Of a stretch of 64,000 nt of DNA, positions 1 through 9,763 are shown in pieces. The notes beneath the pieces were generated by a model, which saw only the letters and a program-made list of their open reading frames with translations, was not told the DNA's origin and did no database searches. Position numbers and translations under genes: made by a program. Origin of the DNA: Pycnococcus provasolii. Lineage: Eukaryota; Chlorophyta; Pseudoscourfieldiophyceae; Pseudoscourfieldiales; Pycnococcaceae. Every line of letters begins with the position of its first letter. Position 1 is the first letter of the stretch. The stretch is from assembly GCA_938743325.2 (NCBI GenBank), contig OW568892.1:496001-560000 (forward strand), read 5' to 3'.

Positions 1-142
1 TTGTACTACTTGCACTCGGGCCATTATTGTATCAGACTGGTTTGGTTCGGCGTGGTTTGGTATCGATATATCTATCTCTTGTGTTTCTTAAACGTTTCTT
101 ATTACAGTTTAGTTGGTAAGTTTAGTTGTCACTTTTGTGATA

Positions 143-1963
143 ATGTCGGCCAGCTCGCGATCCATAACAGTGACATTGAGCTGTCCTTCGCTCGCTTGGT
201 CGTCTTTGTGTGTTGACGTGCGAAATGACGTGGAATCAAATTCTTCAAGAGGAGGTGCAGGATCATCATCCAAGCACATCTTAAGCGAAGTGCACGGCCA
301 CGTCAACGCAGGGGAAGTCATGGCCGTGCTTGGACCGAGCGGGTCAGGGAAGTCGTCCATGCTGAACGTGCTCGCCGGACGTATGGCGCCGTCGTCGTCT
401 ATGCACCTCAGAGGACACGTCGCGGTGGACGGCCAGCCCGTGAACCCAATCAAGTTTCGAAAAAATATGGCGTACGTCATGCAGGACGACGCGCTCGACC
501 CAACGGCAACGCCACGGGAAGCGCTGACGTTTAGCGCGAAGCTGAGACTCGGCAAGGATGCGGCAGCCACCGAAAAGGCGGTCGAGGACACGCTCGCGGA
601 CCTCGGCATCACCGAATGCGCGGACACGCTCATTGGAGGCGAGCGCATCAAGGGAATCAGTGGAGGTGAGCGCAAGCGCACGAGCGTGGGCGTCGAGATG
701 GTCACCGAGCCGAGGCTGCTGTTCCTCGACGAGCCGACGAGCGGACTCGACAGCTACAGCGCCTACAACACGGTGGCGCAGCTGAAGCAGCTCGCACAGG
801 AGAAGGGCGCGACCGTCGTCTGCACGATCCACCAGCCGTCGAGCGAGGTATTCGCGCTGTTCGACCGCGTGCTCATACTAAAAGCCGGACGAGTTGTGTA
901 CGCGGACACCGTCGCGGGCATGAACGACTGGTTTGCAAGCCGCGGGTTTCCGATCCCTCCCAACTACAATCCGGCTGACCACGCGATGTTTGTCGTTCAG
1001 AAGACGACTGTGAAGGAGCTCGAGGCGGCGAACATGTTCCAGCCGCCTCCGTCGACGGCGAGCACGCTTGCCGACACGGTTGGCATGAGCAGCGAGCGTG
1101 CGGAGCAGGAGGTGCTACCGCCCACGCAGAGCACCTTCACGGAGCAGCTGTCGTGGCTCCTTCACCGCGAGATGAAGCGCGTCGTGCGCGACAAGCCCGC
1201 GCTGATTGGGAGATTCGGCGTGACTATTTTCTTGAACACGCTGTTTGGCTTACTCTTCTACGGCGCTGGCAGCGGCGATGACAGTGATCCGCAGACGTTT
1301 CAGGATCACTTTGGCGCACTGGTGATGGTGGCGATAAGTTCCATGTTTGGAGCGGCTCAGCCAGCCCTTTTGGCATTTCCAGTCGAGCGTCCCATCTTCC
1401 TGCGCGAGTACAGCGCCGGAACGTACTCGTCAATTGCGTACTTCTTCTCCAAGCTGAGCGTCGAGCTTCAGATGTCATTCACGCAGACGCTCGTGGCGTG
1501 GACTGTGATGTATTGGATGATTGGATTTCAGGGCAACTTCATCTTTCTGGTGCTATCTTCGTTCGGGCTAGGTGTCGCGGCAACGTCCGTGGCCATTTGC
1601 ATAGGCTGCGTGACTCCCGACGTCAAGCAGGCGATGGAGGCGATGCCAATGGTGTTCTTTCCTCAGATGCTGTTCGCTGGCTTCTTCGTTCGCACTGACC
1701 AGATTCCCATCTTCCTGCGGTGGGCGCAGTACCTGTGCTCGCTTAAGTACTCGTTGAATTTGCTGGTTCTTGCGGAATTCACGCCAGGCAATTGTGAGAA
1801 GGATGGCCCGAAGAGCGCGAAGGCGTGCCGCCAGCTGAAGGATTCGCTCACACTGAAGAACGACGACTGCTGGGTGCACATTTTGATCTTGTCGAGTCTG
1901 TTTTTAAGCTTTCGGATCATGGGTGCATTTATCCTAGGTCGCAAGGCGCGAAGCGTGTACTAA
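143..1963 (+). CDS. ABCG-family (White-Brown complex) half-transporter
   Basis: This is a complete half-size ABC transporter of 606 aa with the reverse ABCG order, nucleotide-binding domain first and membrane domain second. The Walker A GPSGSGKSS is near residues 64-72, the signature ISGGERKRTSVG near 170, Walker B LLFLDEPTSGLDS near 193-205 and the H-loop IHQPS near 228. Residues ~330-600 carry about six hydrophobic spans, as in ABC2-type membrane domains. Family members dimerise and export lipids, sterols, hormones or xenobiotics from the plasma membrane or an organelle; the substrate cannot be read from sequence. The ATG at 143 was chosen because the frame upstream holds no other ATG in this window and the NBD follows at the usual distance. 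It is first of four + strand genes. An AT-rich 3' flank follows the TAA stop. Confidence 0.93.
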   Translation: MSASSRSITVTLSCPSLAWSSLCVDVRNDVESNSSRGGAGSSSKHILSEVHGHVNAGEVMAVLGPSGSGKSSMLNVLAGRMAPSSSMHLRGHVAVDGQPVNPIKFRKNMAYVMQDDALDPTATPREALTFSAKLRLGKDAAATEKAVEDTLADLGITECADTLIGGERIKGISGGERKRTSVGVEMVTEPRLLFLDEPTSGLDSYSAYNTVAQLKQLAQEKGATVVCTIHQPSSEVFALFDRVLILKAGRVVYADTVAGMNDWFASRGFPIPPNYNPADHAMFVVQKTTVKELEAANMFQPPPSTASTLADTVGMSSERAEQEVLPPTQSTFTEQLSWLLHREMKRVVRDKPALIGRFGVTIFLNTLFGLLFYGAGSGDDSDPQTFQDHFGALVMVAISSMFGAAQPALLAFPVERPIFLREYSAGTYSSIAYFFSKLSVELQMSFTQTLVAWTVMYWMIGFQGNFIFLVLSSFGLGVAATSVAICIGCVTPDVKQAMEAMPMVFFPQMLFAGFFVRTDQIPIFLRWAQYLCSLKYSLNLLVLAEFTPGNCEKDGPKSAKACRQLKDSLTLKNDDCWVHILILSSLFLSFRIMGAFILGRKARSVY

Positions 1964-2756
1964 GATTATTTTTAAAAAGCTCATCATTACCTTAACTAAA
2001 TAATTAACTAAATAAGAAGAAAGACGAGTACAGATAGGTAATTACACGCAGATATCTACATACATACGGATATATTATGACACTACTATTATTTTAATCA
2101 TTTAATAGTACTGTACGTACAGTTTGTTCTTACATATAATAAAAAAATTCCACCAGGCAACAAGCAAGCTGTTCCCATTCCTTAAATTTAAAAAAAAATA
2201 GGGAATAAGGGAAATATGTATGCAAGGAAGGGTGCGTATCATCTATCAACTCCCTCAGGCTGTCAGGTGTCAGGGACTCAGGGACACGTGGTATCGTAGC
2301 TACGACTAAGGTTATTATGCATAGGTGGTAGGAGTGTGGTAAGATAGATAAGGTTAGATAGGCCAGATCAGGCAGCAGGCAACAGACAGGGATAGGGTTT
2401 TGGGATAGGGTTAGGGATAGGGTTAGGGTTAGGGTTAGGTCTCCCCCCCCCCCCCTGTTGGCTCTTCGAAGGCTCCCCCTGTTCTGCATTTATTCGCGGC
2501 CTCCCACTTCTCGCTCACTCGTGCGAATACTGGCTCCAAGGTGTCGTCGTCAAGCAGTGGCGTGGTGCTGAACTTCATCAGAGGTGTTTGCGCTCGCTGT
2601 GTGGGTACAGGTGTCTCTGAGCCTTTGGGTGTATCTGCATCTTCTGCTGTCTCTGGTTCCCTTCTTAGAGAAGGAGAAGAACATTCTCGTCTTTTGTCAT
2701 CGTCAGTTGGCGTTTTGTCATCGTCGTCGTTTGAGTTGGAAGCGAGCTCGAGGGGA
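1964..2756. promoter_or_regulatory. Gap between ABCG and V-ATPase c, with telomere-like array
   Basis: The first ~190 bp are AT-rich 3' flank and include a perfect 14-bp palindrome ACTGTACGTACAGT at 2110-2123. At 2391-2440 there is a run of TAGGG-type units, about four of them TTAGGG, followed directly by a C-run at about 2442-2454. This lies ~300 bp upstream of the V-ATPase c start codon and so sits in its promoter or 5' leader. No gene was recognised here. A frame also runs open through the segment just before the start codon, but it has no protein-like features. Confidence 0.6.
2391..2440 (+). repeat. Interstitial telomere-like repeat (TTAGGG type)
   Basis: Seen directly: consecutive TAGGG/TTAGGG units, imperfect at the 5' end and regular at the 3' end, in a promoter and not at a chromosome end. 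It could be a scar of telomerase-mediated break repair or a telo-box-like protein-binding site. The similar motif in several other promoters of this window favours the second reading. Confidence 0.75.
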
Positions 2757-3446
2757 ATGTCGTTCGAGGGGGATGAGCACGCGGTGCTGTTCGGATATTT
2801 AGGGGCAGCGGCGGCGATGATTTTCAGCTGTGCGTTATTACTTTTTTTGTTTTGTTTTGTTTTTGGATGTTGGCAGATGACTGACGTTATTATTTACCGT
2901 GTACACTTTTGTGTGCAAATTTTCAGGTTTCGGCGCGGCGTACGGAACTGCTAAGAGCGGTGTGGGCATCGCGGCGATGGGCGTTATGCGGCCTGAGCTC
3001 GTGATGAAGTCCATCGTTCCTGTCGTCATGGCGGGAGTTCTCGGTATCTACGGACTTATCATCGCCGCGTTCATTGCTCTGAAAGGTAAGTTATGAAACA
3101 AGCTTTGGCAGAAGAAGAGGAAGACGATGTGGCTGACATACCATACCATTTTCCCCACACCGTAAACGCAAACAACAACAACAACAACAACAAATCAGTC
3201 AAGAGCCCTTACTACCTTTACGACGGGTACGCGCACTTGGCGAGTGGTTTGGCGTGCGGTTTGAGCGGTCTGGCGAGTGGCGTGGCGATCGGCGTCGTGG
3301 GTGACGCGGGCGTTCGCGCGAATGCGCAGCAGCCTAAGCTGTTTGTGGGCATGGTTTTGATTTTGATTTTCGCCGAGGCTCTCGCTCTGTACGGGTTGAT
3401 TGTCGCCATCTTGCTGACGACGAACGTGGGCAAGAGCCGCGCATGA
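2757..3446 (+). CDS. VMA3: V-type H+-ATPase 16-kDa proteolipid subunit c (three exons)
   Basis: Exons 2757-2829, 2927-3085 and 3199-3446 join in frame to 159 aa. Both introns (97 and 113 nt) are GT-AG, interrupt a codon after its first base, and the last one ends in a CAA-repeat tract before CAG. The joined protein reads [16 protein letters not shown] across junction 1 and shows the family blocks [35 protein letters not shown] and [18 protein letters not shown]. Glu137 in [10 protein letters not shown] is the proton-carrying carboxylate and falls at the same number as in yeast Vma3p. It forms the rotor ring of the vacuolar proton pump, with four TM helices per subunit. The plant-like sequence is one of the better clues to lineage. 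Open reading continues upstream of the chosen ATG, but family length and alignment support 2757. Confidence 0.96.
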
Positions 3447-3761
3447 AGATGGTGAACCAACCAGTACATTGGCAGGCGTTCATAGAATTGCCAAATCCCA
3501 AAAGTCTCTAAGAGAGTAACTTCATGCTGCCATAAAAGTGCCATGCCCATGCCCATGGGCTTGAACTCCAACCCCTAATGAATGTTGGCTTCCCCCCTCC
3601 CTCCAACCCCTAATCCAGTGATCCAGTGTTAGGGTTAGGGTTAGTGGGAAATTCAAATTTTCGGTTTCCCCCTCCCTCCCCCTGGAATCCTCGAGGCTCT
3701 TCCGCCCCCAGGGGGGTGTGGCAAACTTTATTTTCCGCCCGGGACTTTCCAAATCGTCGCC
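3447..3761. promoter_or_regulatory. Promoter region of CAP-G2 gene with TTAGGG motif
   Basis: A 315-bp gap. TTAGGGTTAGGGTTAG lies at 3629-3644, about 120 bp before the start codon, and CAACCCCTAAT-type half-copies occur just upstream at about 3573 and 3604. The rest is pyrimidine-rich. No gene is visible. Confidence 0.55.
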
Positions 3762-5951
3762 ATGGCGCCCTCGTCGTCCGTCTCCGCGAAGCCGTCCCCC
3801 AAGGTCTCACAGTCACCCACAGATCAGCTTTTAGGTTTGCTGTCTTCCTCTGCTAACCTTCCTGATGACATGGTTCTTTCTGAGCTTAGTACTTCTGTTT
3901 TGGCTATACGCTCTTTCATGGCTTCGTCATCAACATCAACGGGTGTGGACTTTTCTGATATGCCGTACAGTGGTGCATTGTCCTCCTCTTCTTCGTCTTC
4001 GTCTGCTGGTTCTTTAGCTGCTTCACTGGCTAGCGCTCTCGATACGTTTGTCGCGTCTTTGATTCTCAACCTGAGGAATGTCGGGGGGGGCACTGATGAT
4101 GATGTTGACTCGGGAGATGGTGAGGAAAATCCAAATGGCCTGGAACAGCATGCAGGAGGAGGTGGTGGTGGTGGTGACGACGATGCTGTCCTTCAAGCTT
4201 ACGCGGAAAAGAAAACGCGCGAAGAGAAACTCTCGAAGCTCGTTAGCCTCACGAACCTGCTCAGAGAGTGTGCAGCCATGGCGCACGCGTGGACGCTCGA
4301 AATGCTCAGCCCGGAAAGTGCGCCAGCCAAGTCCGCGTCAGCCGCCTCGCAAGAAAGGCAGGCGTGCACGAGCCTATTCAACGCAAGCCGAAGAATGCAC
4401 GACCTTCTGCTCGCACTCGCGCAGGAAGCTGCCACCTCCGCCGCGAACGAACACGACGAGCAGGGAGAACTCGCAAACGCACAGGCAAGTCTAGCAGACG
4501 ACGTGGCGAGGCTGTGCGAGGCGTGGTTCGCGTTCCACGTCGCACCGGACGCGCACGCGACGAACACGTCAACGCGCAACGCCGGACGACGCGCGGCGCA
4601 GGACGTGCTTGACGCGTGCGGCATCGTCGTCGCAGAACTCACCACGCAGTGCCTTCCCTTCCTGCTCATTCGAGCACTGTGCGGGGGACGACCCACGGAC
4701 GTCAAGAGGGCATTCGCCATGCGCGACAGTCTCACCGTGCTCGACTTTGACGACGAAGAGAGCATCGCCATGACGAAAGAACTTCTGCTGAGATGCAGCG
4801 TGAGCGCCAGCTTCCTTCGCTCGAACGAAGGGCGCAAGTTCCTCAGCCACGTCATGCTCGTGGATGTGGAGATGATGAAGGAGGTGTACGCGTGCGTCAA
4901 GGCGCAGATCCCCAACGCGTCGTCCGCGGAGCTCGGGTGGTACGGTGACGTGATGTTCCGAGCATGGCGCACGAGCAGCGGAGCGGACCTGCTGACGCTC
5001 GAGAGCTGGGTGTTTGGCGACCTGCTCGACTGCGCGGTGCTGACGGCGGACGTGAAGGTGGCGGCGAAGGCGCTCCAGGTGCTCGACGCCGCACTGCACA
5101 AGCACAAGCTGGCGTCGTCCGGCATCGGCAAGGCGGTGGACGAGACGCTGCATCGACTGTACGAGCCCGTGGTGTTTGGATCCGCCACCGCGGCGAATGC
5201 GAGCGTTCGGCTGAATGCCTGCCGTGTGATGGTGTCGTCGTTCCCGCTTCGTGTTCTGGACGACGCGGATGCGGACGCGCAGATCCTCCAGCAGCAGCTC
5301 CACGCGATGGCGAAGCTGATGGCGGACGGATGTCCGCAGGTGCGTGCCGAGGCTTGCCGAGGCTGCGCGCGCATGCTCGAAAAGTTCTGGGAGCTGCTGC
5401 CCGCACGCGTCGTGGGCGTGCTTGTGGGCCGCATCGCGGACGACCTTTCGGCGGACGCCGCGAGCCCGCTCGTGAGAAGCGCGGCGCTCGAGGGTCTGAA
5501 GGTACTGCTCGGTCAGCCTCTCGCACACGCGGTGCTCGGTCGGGCAATTGGCAGCGTGGGCGTGGCACTGGGTGACGCGAGCCGTGGCGTTCGCCGTGCC
5601 TGCGTGGATCTGGTCGTGGCGGCACGTCAGATCCGCGGCATGCCGCCCATCCTTACGGAGGTGCAGCTGCTCGAGTCGCTAGCAACGGATCCGGACGAGC
5701 ACGTGAGGAGGAAGGTGGGCGAGCTTCTGAGGACGCAGCTGCTTCGTCCTGACAAGCTTTCCGACCTGCTGAGGAGGCAGCCTGGTGCCGCTGTCGAGCT
5801 GTTGAGGGGCATTGGTTTCGACGCCGCGCGTGAGTTGTTGCTTGACGAGGTTGGCGAGGACGTCGTGGTGAAGGTGGACGGCGCGGTGGAGGCGTGGCTG
5901 CGCAAGGATCGCGAGGATGCGCAACCTTTAGCTCAACCTCAGAGCTGCTAA
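3762..5951 (+). CDS. NCAPG2: Condensin-2 complex subunit G2 (CAP-G2)
   Basis: 729 aa. Residues 1 to ~150 are Ser/Gly/Asp-rich and probably disordered. From about residue 340 the sequence follows the condensin-II non-SMC subunit G2 domain: VDVEMMKEVYACVKAQIP, WYGDVMFRAWRTSSG, DETLHRLYEPVVF, then helical HEAT-like repeats with ANASVRLNACRVMVSSFPLR and GCPQVRAEACRGCARMLEKF. CAP-G2 is a HEAT subunit of condensin II, the SMC2/SMC4 complex that compacts mitotic chromosomes in the nucleus. The protein is shorter than animal CAP-G2 (over 1,100 aa), and the C-terminal part is reduced. The first ~430 nt use T-ending codons and then change abruptly to A/C-ending codons, a pattern shared with other genes here. 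A start at 3762 has strong ATG context (GCCATGGCG). Long antisense frames over this gene are composition shadows. Confidence 0.85.
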   Translation: MAPSSSVSAKPSPKVSQSPTDQLLGLLSSSANLPDDMVLSELSTSVLAIRSFMASSSTSTGVDFSDMPYSGALSSSSSSSSAGSLAASLASALDTFVASLILNLRNVGGGTDDDVDSGDGEENPNGLEQHAGGGGGGGDDDAVLQAYAEKKTREEKLSKLVSLTNLLRECAAMAHAWTLEMLSPESAPAKSASAASQERQACTSLFNASRRMHDLLLALAQEAATSAANEHDEQGELANAQASLADDVARLCEAWFAFHVAPDAHATNTSTRNAGRRAAQDVLDACGIVVAELTTQCLPFLLIRALCGGRPTDVKRAFAMRDSLTVLDFDDEESIAMTKELLLRCSVSASFLRSNEGRKFLSHVMLVDVEMMKEVYACVKAQIPNASSAELGWYGDVMFRAWRTSSGADLLTLESWVFGDLLDCAVLTADVKVAAKALQVLDAALHKHKLASSGIGKAVDETLHRLYEPVVFGSATAANASVRLNACRVMVSSFPLRVLDDADADAQILQQQLHAMAKLMADGCPQVRAEACRGCARMLEKFWELLPARVVGVLVGRIADDLSADAASPLVRSAALEGLKVLLGQPLAHAVLGRAIGSVGVALGDASRGVRRACVDLVVAARQIRGMPPILTEVQLLESLATDPDEHVRRKVGELLRTQLLRPDKLSDLLRRQPGAAVELLRGIGFDAARELLLDEVGEDVVVKVDGAVEAWLRKDREDAQPLAQPQSC

Positions 5952-6884
5952 AGCAGCTCAGCAACAACTCACAGACACCAACAAAAGACACAAGGGCAGT
6001 TGCTATGATCACTCAACTCATTTAGTAATGGAACGTACTTTACTTTGTCCAGCGGTCGTACACTCACACCTTTCACACTCGCCAATATGCCCATCCAACG
6101 ACGCCACTCAGTAGCACATTTGTGCGAGTCGCTGGTGTCCGGCGTGAGAGCTCCGCTTGCAACATGTTGTTGTTGTCGTTGTCGTTGTTGTCGTCGCCAT
6201 CGCCACCGACCGTGCATCAACACGGAATACTGAAGAGTCGCACTTACTACTCTACCAACAAGTAATACTTCGGCGCCACCGGCCAACGCACGTGTGCGCT
6301 CAACGAGCTCCGTGACGTTGGCGTTATTGTCGTGCCACGCCTGGCATCACAGTTGCTCGATGCCCGAATCTGTGCGTTGCGCCACCCATCCAGGTGGAAG
6401 CCTTGCGCGCACGTACTCGTCACGCATCTGCTCTCTGACTCTCTCAGCTGGTACGTCTCCACAGAGACGCACAACGGCGTGGCCGCTGGTCCTTGGGGAT
6501 GTAAAGGCGGCGCGTGGAGCTCAGAGCCGCACGGTGCGAGGAGCTCAACGCGGCCAACCGAACTCACTAGGAGTTCATTCTTCTTGTAATTGTGTAACGA
6601 CCTTAAGTTGGTTTTGCACTAAAGAAGATCTTAGCTTCGGGAGTTTGAAGACGCGCGCGCTAGACGCGTTGGCGCCTTGGCGGACGTGAACCCAGTCGGC
6701 GCGCCATCTGCGAGAACGAACACGAACGCGAAAACGCGAGGCGCCGTGCCACCTGCGGTAACGGTAACTGCGGGGGGTTGCTTGGGTTGCCGCGGTCAAC
6801 TGAGATGATTCGGGGTTTCCGAATTCTCTCCCCTCTTACCTTTACATATTTTCGCAGTTCTCTTTCGTGGCCAAAAACAGAAAT
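5952..6884. other. Gap upstream of TrhO gene; holds copy 2 of a dispersed element
   Basis: A 933-bp stretch without a recognisable gene. 6017-6246 is a reverse-orientation copy of an element also found at 15872-16127. The remainder (6250-6880) is GC-rich; its short minus-strand frames show no conserved family. The last ~60 bp before the next ATG are T/C-rich, as expected of a leader. Confidence 0.5.
6017..6246 (-). repeat. Dispersed intergenic element, copy 2 (unknown class)
   Basis: Read on the minus strand, this stretch matches 15872-16127. A 34-bp block here at 6190-6223 differs from 15891-15924 at a single base. A second block ends in CGACCGCTGGACAAAGTAAA and is followed by ATTACTAAATGAG. 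Between the blocks the copies differ by indels, including a CAA/CGA-rich stretch present only here. A minus-strand frame is open through it, but differences between the copies do not concentrate at third codon positions, so a protein role is unlikely. It could be a MITE-like or SINE-like repeat, or a structured RNA gene; no terminal repeats were identified. Confidence 0.7.
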
Positions 6885-7793
6885 ATGGCGGCGGCCCCTC
6901 AGCAGCAGTTTCAGCGCAGCAGCAGCCGTCTTGGTTTTGGTTTTGGTTTGTCGTCGTCGTCGTCTGCTCGTGCTTTGCGTGCTTTGCGTGCGCCTCATGC
7001 AGTTTCTAGGTCTTCGGGAGGGTGGAGGGTTAGGTGTGGATGTGTGGATGAAGAGCCTCATGGGTGTGGTGGTTTTCAGAGATGTGGTGATGACATTGGT
7101 GATTTTGTCGTTGTGAACTTCTATGGATGGTACGCGTTCGTGAAGCCTGATCTTGTGGAGCCTTGTAAGAAGGAGCCTTTGTTGCCTGGAAACGATGAGG
7201 AGGAAGAAGAAGAAGACGAAGATTTCATGCAAGTGCTCGCAAACGAACACCGCTCCTTTTTAAAAAGGTTTGACATCAAGGGGCGCATCTATCTCTCCGA
7301 CACGGGAATTAACGCGCAGTACAGTGGACCCGTCGAAGACGCACTCGCGTACGCCGACTTTGTGAAAAATTGGCAGCCCAACCTACCGCACGACGATAAC
7401 CGACCGTTCGAACACGTGCGCGTGTCCGTGCAGCCGCTAAGCGAACAGGCGCACGCATTCCCGCGCTGCATCGTGCGCGTCAAAAACAACCTCCTGCCAC
7501 TGGCGGGTGGAATGGCTGACTTGGACTTATGTGCTCCCGACAGAAAGGCGGCGGAACTCACACCAGAGCAGTGGGAGGAAAAACTGAAACAAGCGGAATC
7601 TCTACCCGAGGAGCAAAGGCCACTCTTGCTGGACGTGCGCAACGCTTACGAGTGGGACCTCGGACACTTCGACGGCGCCGCGAGACCACGCGTCGACGAG
7701 TTCCGCGACACGCCCGTCGACGCCACCTCGTTCGCCAGCGAGGGATGGGACATGGACGAGCTCATGCGGCTCGTCAACGAAAACCAAGCTTCG

Positions 7794-7825
<32 letters not shown>

Positions 7826-8390
7826 GCACGAAGATCGAGAAATCCTCATGTACTGCACGGGAGGCATACGATGCGACGCTTACAGTGCGGCACTTCGCGC
7901 TCGTGGATACAAGGGACCGTTGTACACGCTCGAGGGCGGAGTGCACAATTACTTCAAGCAGCTTAGCGAGGAGGAACAGTGCTGGAATGGGTCGCTTTAC
8001 GTGTTCGACGCACGTGGCGCGGTGTCTAATCCTCGGGTAGCTCCAAATGTACACGGCCCATTAACGGAGGATGCTGCGATGCCCGACCCCAGTCTTCTTC
8101 CCGCCGCCGTCCTGTGCGAGATCTGCGGCGTGGTGGAGGCTGAGACGCCGCATACCAACTGTGCATTCATGGATTGCAATCGCCACTACCTCACGTGCCG
8201 GTCGTGCCGTGAGCGGTGGGCAGGATGCTGCAGCGCGGAGTGTGAAACGAAGGGGTCGATGTACAACAGGCTTCGTCCTGTACTGCGTAGTGGTAATTAC
8301 TCGCGCATGGGGAAAATTGAGAGGGAAAGTGGCACGGCACTGCTACGTATGAAAGGTGGCGTCGAGACTGCGGAGAGAAGAAGAGAGTAA
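6885..8390 (+). CDS. Rhodanese-domain tRNA uridine-34 hydroxylase (TrhO/UPF0176 family), plastid type
   Basis: 501 aa, resembling plant STR8-type rhodanese proteins and bacterial TrhO, which makes 5-hydroxyuridine at the tRNA wobble position. The first ~70 residues are rich in Ala, Ser and Arg with no early acids, like a chloroplast transit peptide. The N-terminal UPF0176 domain follows (FYGWYAFVKPDL, GRIYLSDTGINAQYSG). The rhodanese domain runs from LLLDVRNAYEWDLGHFDGA to the active loop CTGGIRC, with Cys324 as the catalytic residue and Cys330 closing the motif. The C-terminus has a Cys-rich segment (CEICG, CNRHYLTCRSC, CCSAEC) that probably binds zinc. A poly-Ser run encoded by repeated TCG lies just before the active loop. 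The ATG at 6885 is the first in a suitable context. It ends 158 bp from the convergent gene on the other strand. Confidence 0.9.
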
Positions 8391-8548
8391 CTTGATGCAG
8401 AGCATGTTTCTTTCATACTAGAACAAAAATCAGCACATATTATTAACATAAAAGTACTTTTAGAAAAACAAAAGTGAAAAAAGGTTGGAAAAAGAGGCGG
8501 CGATGGCGTGTGCGCATTCACTTTTCATATTGTGTGCGTATGTACAAT

Positions 8549-9763
8549 TTATTGCATCCATTGCTGCAGCCGACGCTCAAGGATCTGCACGGGAGTGGTG
8601 GGCTTGAGGAAAAAGGCGGATGGTGGCATTTCCGCATCTTCTGGCGACGATGCAAGTGGTGGTGACGACGGGAACATGGCGTTCGTGCCAAAGGTTCGGC
8701 AGCTGAACGACCTGCGCGGCGGTGGTTCGGCTGGACTCGACGCTGCCACGAAATCTGGACTCGACTCGCGTTGTTTGTTGAGAAGGATGGTGGTGGAGGA
8801 GGGTGGCGGTATCGCGGTGGCGGCGGTGACAGCCGTCTCAAAACTCGAAGCTTCAACAGACGGCGACCTAGACGAGGGCACGACGTTGTCGTTGTCGCCT
8901 TCCGAGTCGTCCGCGCGCGGTTGTTTGGCAAGCAGACGTGCATCCTTCTCCTTGCTTAGGTGTGAGAGGCACGAGAAGCTGCGCGCCTTTTTGTGGTAGA
9001 ACTTCGACAGGCCTGACGACTTGGTTTTGTGCAGGCTATCTGAAATGCGGTCTGTTTGTGCTCGTCGCAGTGTGGAGCCGTGTAGTTGTTTTTTTGTTGA
9101 GATGGCGTGGCTGCGTATTGTGAAGGTTGAGGTGGTTGACGTTGTTGTGGATGCTGACGGCGCGGTTGTTGTTGTTGCGATGTTGTTGTTGTTGCTGCGA
9201 GGCGTGGTGGAAATGTTCGTTGTGGTTGTGGTTGTTGTGGTGGCGACGAGCTGTTGAGGGACGTTGTGGGAACCAGCAGGCTCCTCCTCCTCCTCCTCGA
9301 TGAGCATCATGGTGGGAACCTCTCCAAAGTTGTTGTGATGCTGATGTTTACCCTGAGGCTCATGAGGAGGAGGAGAGGCGTCACTGGCCTGGATCCCCCC
9401 ACACGCAGACGCAGACTCGACAGCAGAGGACAAGGATGAGCTATTGATTCTGTTTAAAAGTAGTGCCTCGCTAACCAGGTCATTGGGAGACTCCCCCAAC
9501 ACAGGCTGCATCGAGTAGGCTGCTGCATCATTCAAAGGTGGAGCAGGCATAGGCATAGACAAAGGCACAGGCACAGGCACCGCAAGATTTGTCTTCTGAA
9601 AAGTGCGCATATATGAGAATGCAGAAGCAGGTAAGACGATGTGAGAAGACTGACCAGAAGGCTGACAAGGAGGAGAAGGCTGACAAGGAGGAGATGCTGA
9701 CACTGACACTGACGACATGGATGCAGGGTTAGATACGACAAAGTCAGGCACCGAAGACGCCAT
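8549..9763 (-). CDS. Low-complexity Ser/Thr/Asn-rich protein, function unknown
   Basis: 404 aa, not recognised. It is largely disordered: an N-terminal Ser/Pro/Val part, an acidic EEEEEE patch, Thr8 and Asn-rich stretches around residues 165-205, then a more regular basic section (RAQTDRISDSLHKTKSSGLS, KFYHKKARSFSCLSHLSKEK). The motif RSFSC occurs twice (KARSFSCL and RRSFSCRT), each in a basic context that would suit a phosphoserine/14-3-3 type site. That it is a real gene is supported by composition: its 5' part uses T-ending codons and then turns to A/C-ending (ACA/AAC) codons, the same switch seen in well-identified genes here and on the right strand. It shares a 1.85-kb divergent upstream region with the next gene. 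No domain was identified. Confidence 0.6.
   Translation of the reverse strand: MASSVPDFVVSNPASMSSVSVSASPPCQPSPPCQPSGQSSHIVLPASAFSYMRTFQKTNLAVPVPVPLSMPMPAPPLNDAAAYSMQPVLGESPNDLVSEALLLNRINSSSLSSAVESASACGGIQASDASPPPHEPQGKHQHHNNFGEVPTMMLIEEEEEEPAGSHNVPQQLVATTTTTTTTNISTTPRSNNNNIATTTTAPSASTTTSTTSTFTIRSHAISTKKQLHGSTLRRAQTDRISDSLHKTKSSGLSKFYHKKARSFSCLSHLSKEKDARLLAKQPRADDSEGDNDNVVPSSRSPSVEASSFETAVTAATAIPPPSSTTILLNKQRESSPDFVAASSPAEPPPRRSFSCRTFGTNAMFPSSPPLASSPEDAEMPPSAFFLKPTTPVQILERRLQQWMQ

Noticed and set aside
2391-2455. A true chromosome end
   Set aside because: The telomere-like run is short, imperfect and inside a gene-dense region with genes on both sides.
4199-5434. 411-codon open frame antisense to CAP-G2
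   Set aside because: It is fully inside a gene with clear family matches. Its residues are a Ser/Ala/Thr/Arg mixture with no domain, as expected from the GC-rich codon pattern read backwards.
5969-6286. Minus-strand protein gene over the dispersed element
   Set aside because: The frame is open and part of the translation resembles the other copy, but substitutions between copies fall equally on all codon positions and the other copy's frame is not maintained, so coding is not supported.
8508-8999. 163-codon + strand frame at the end of the TrhO gene gap
   Set aside because: It overlaps the minus-strand unknown gene, whose strand-specific codon composition fits better, and it has no recognisable features.
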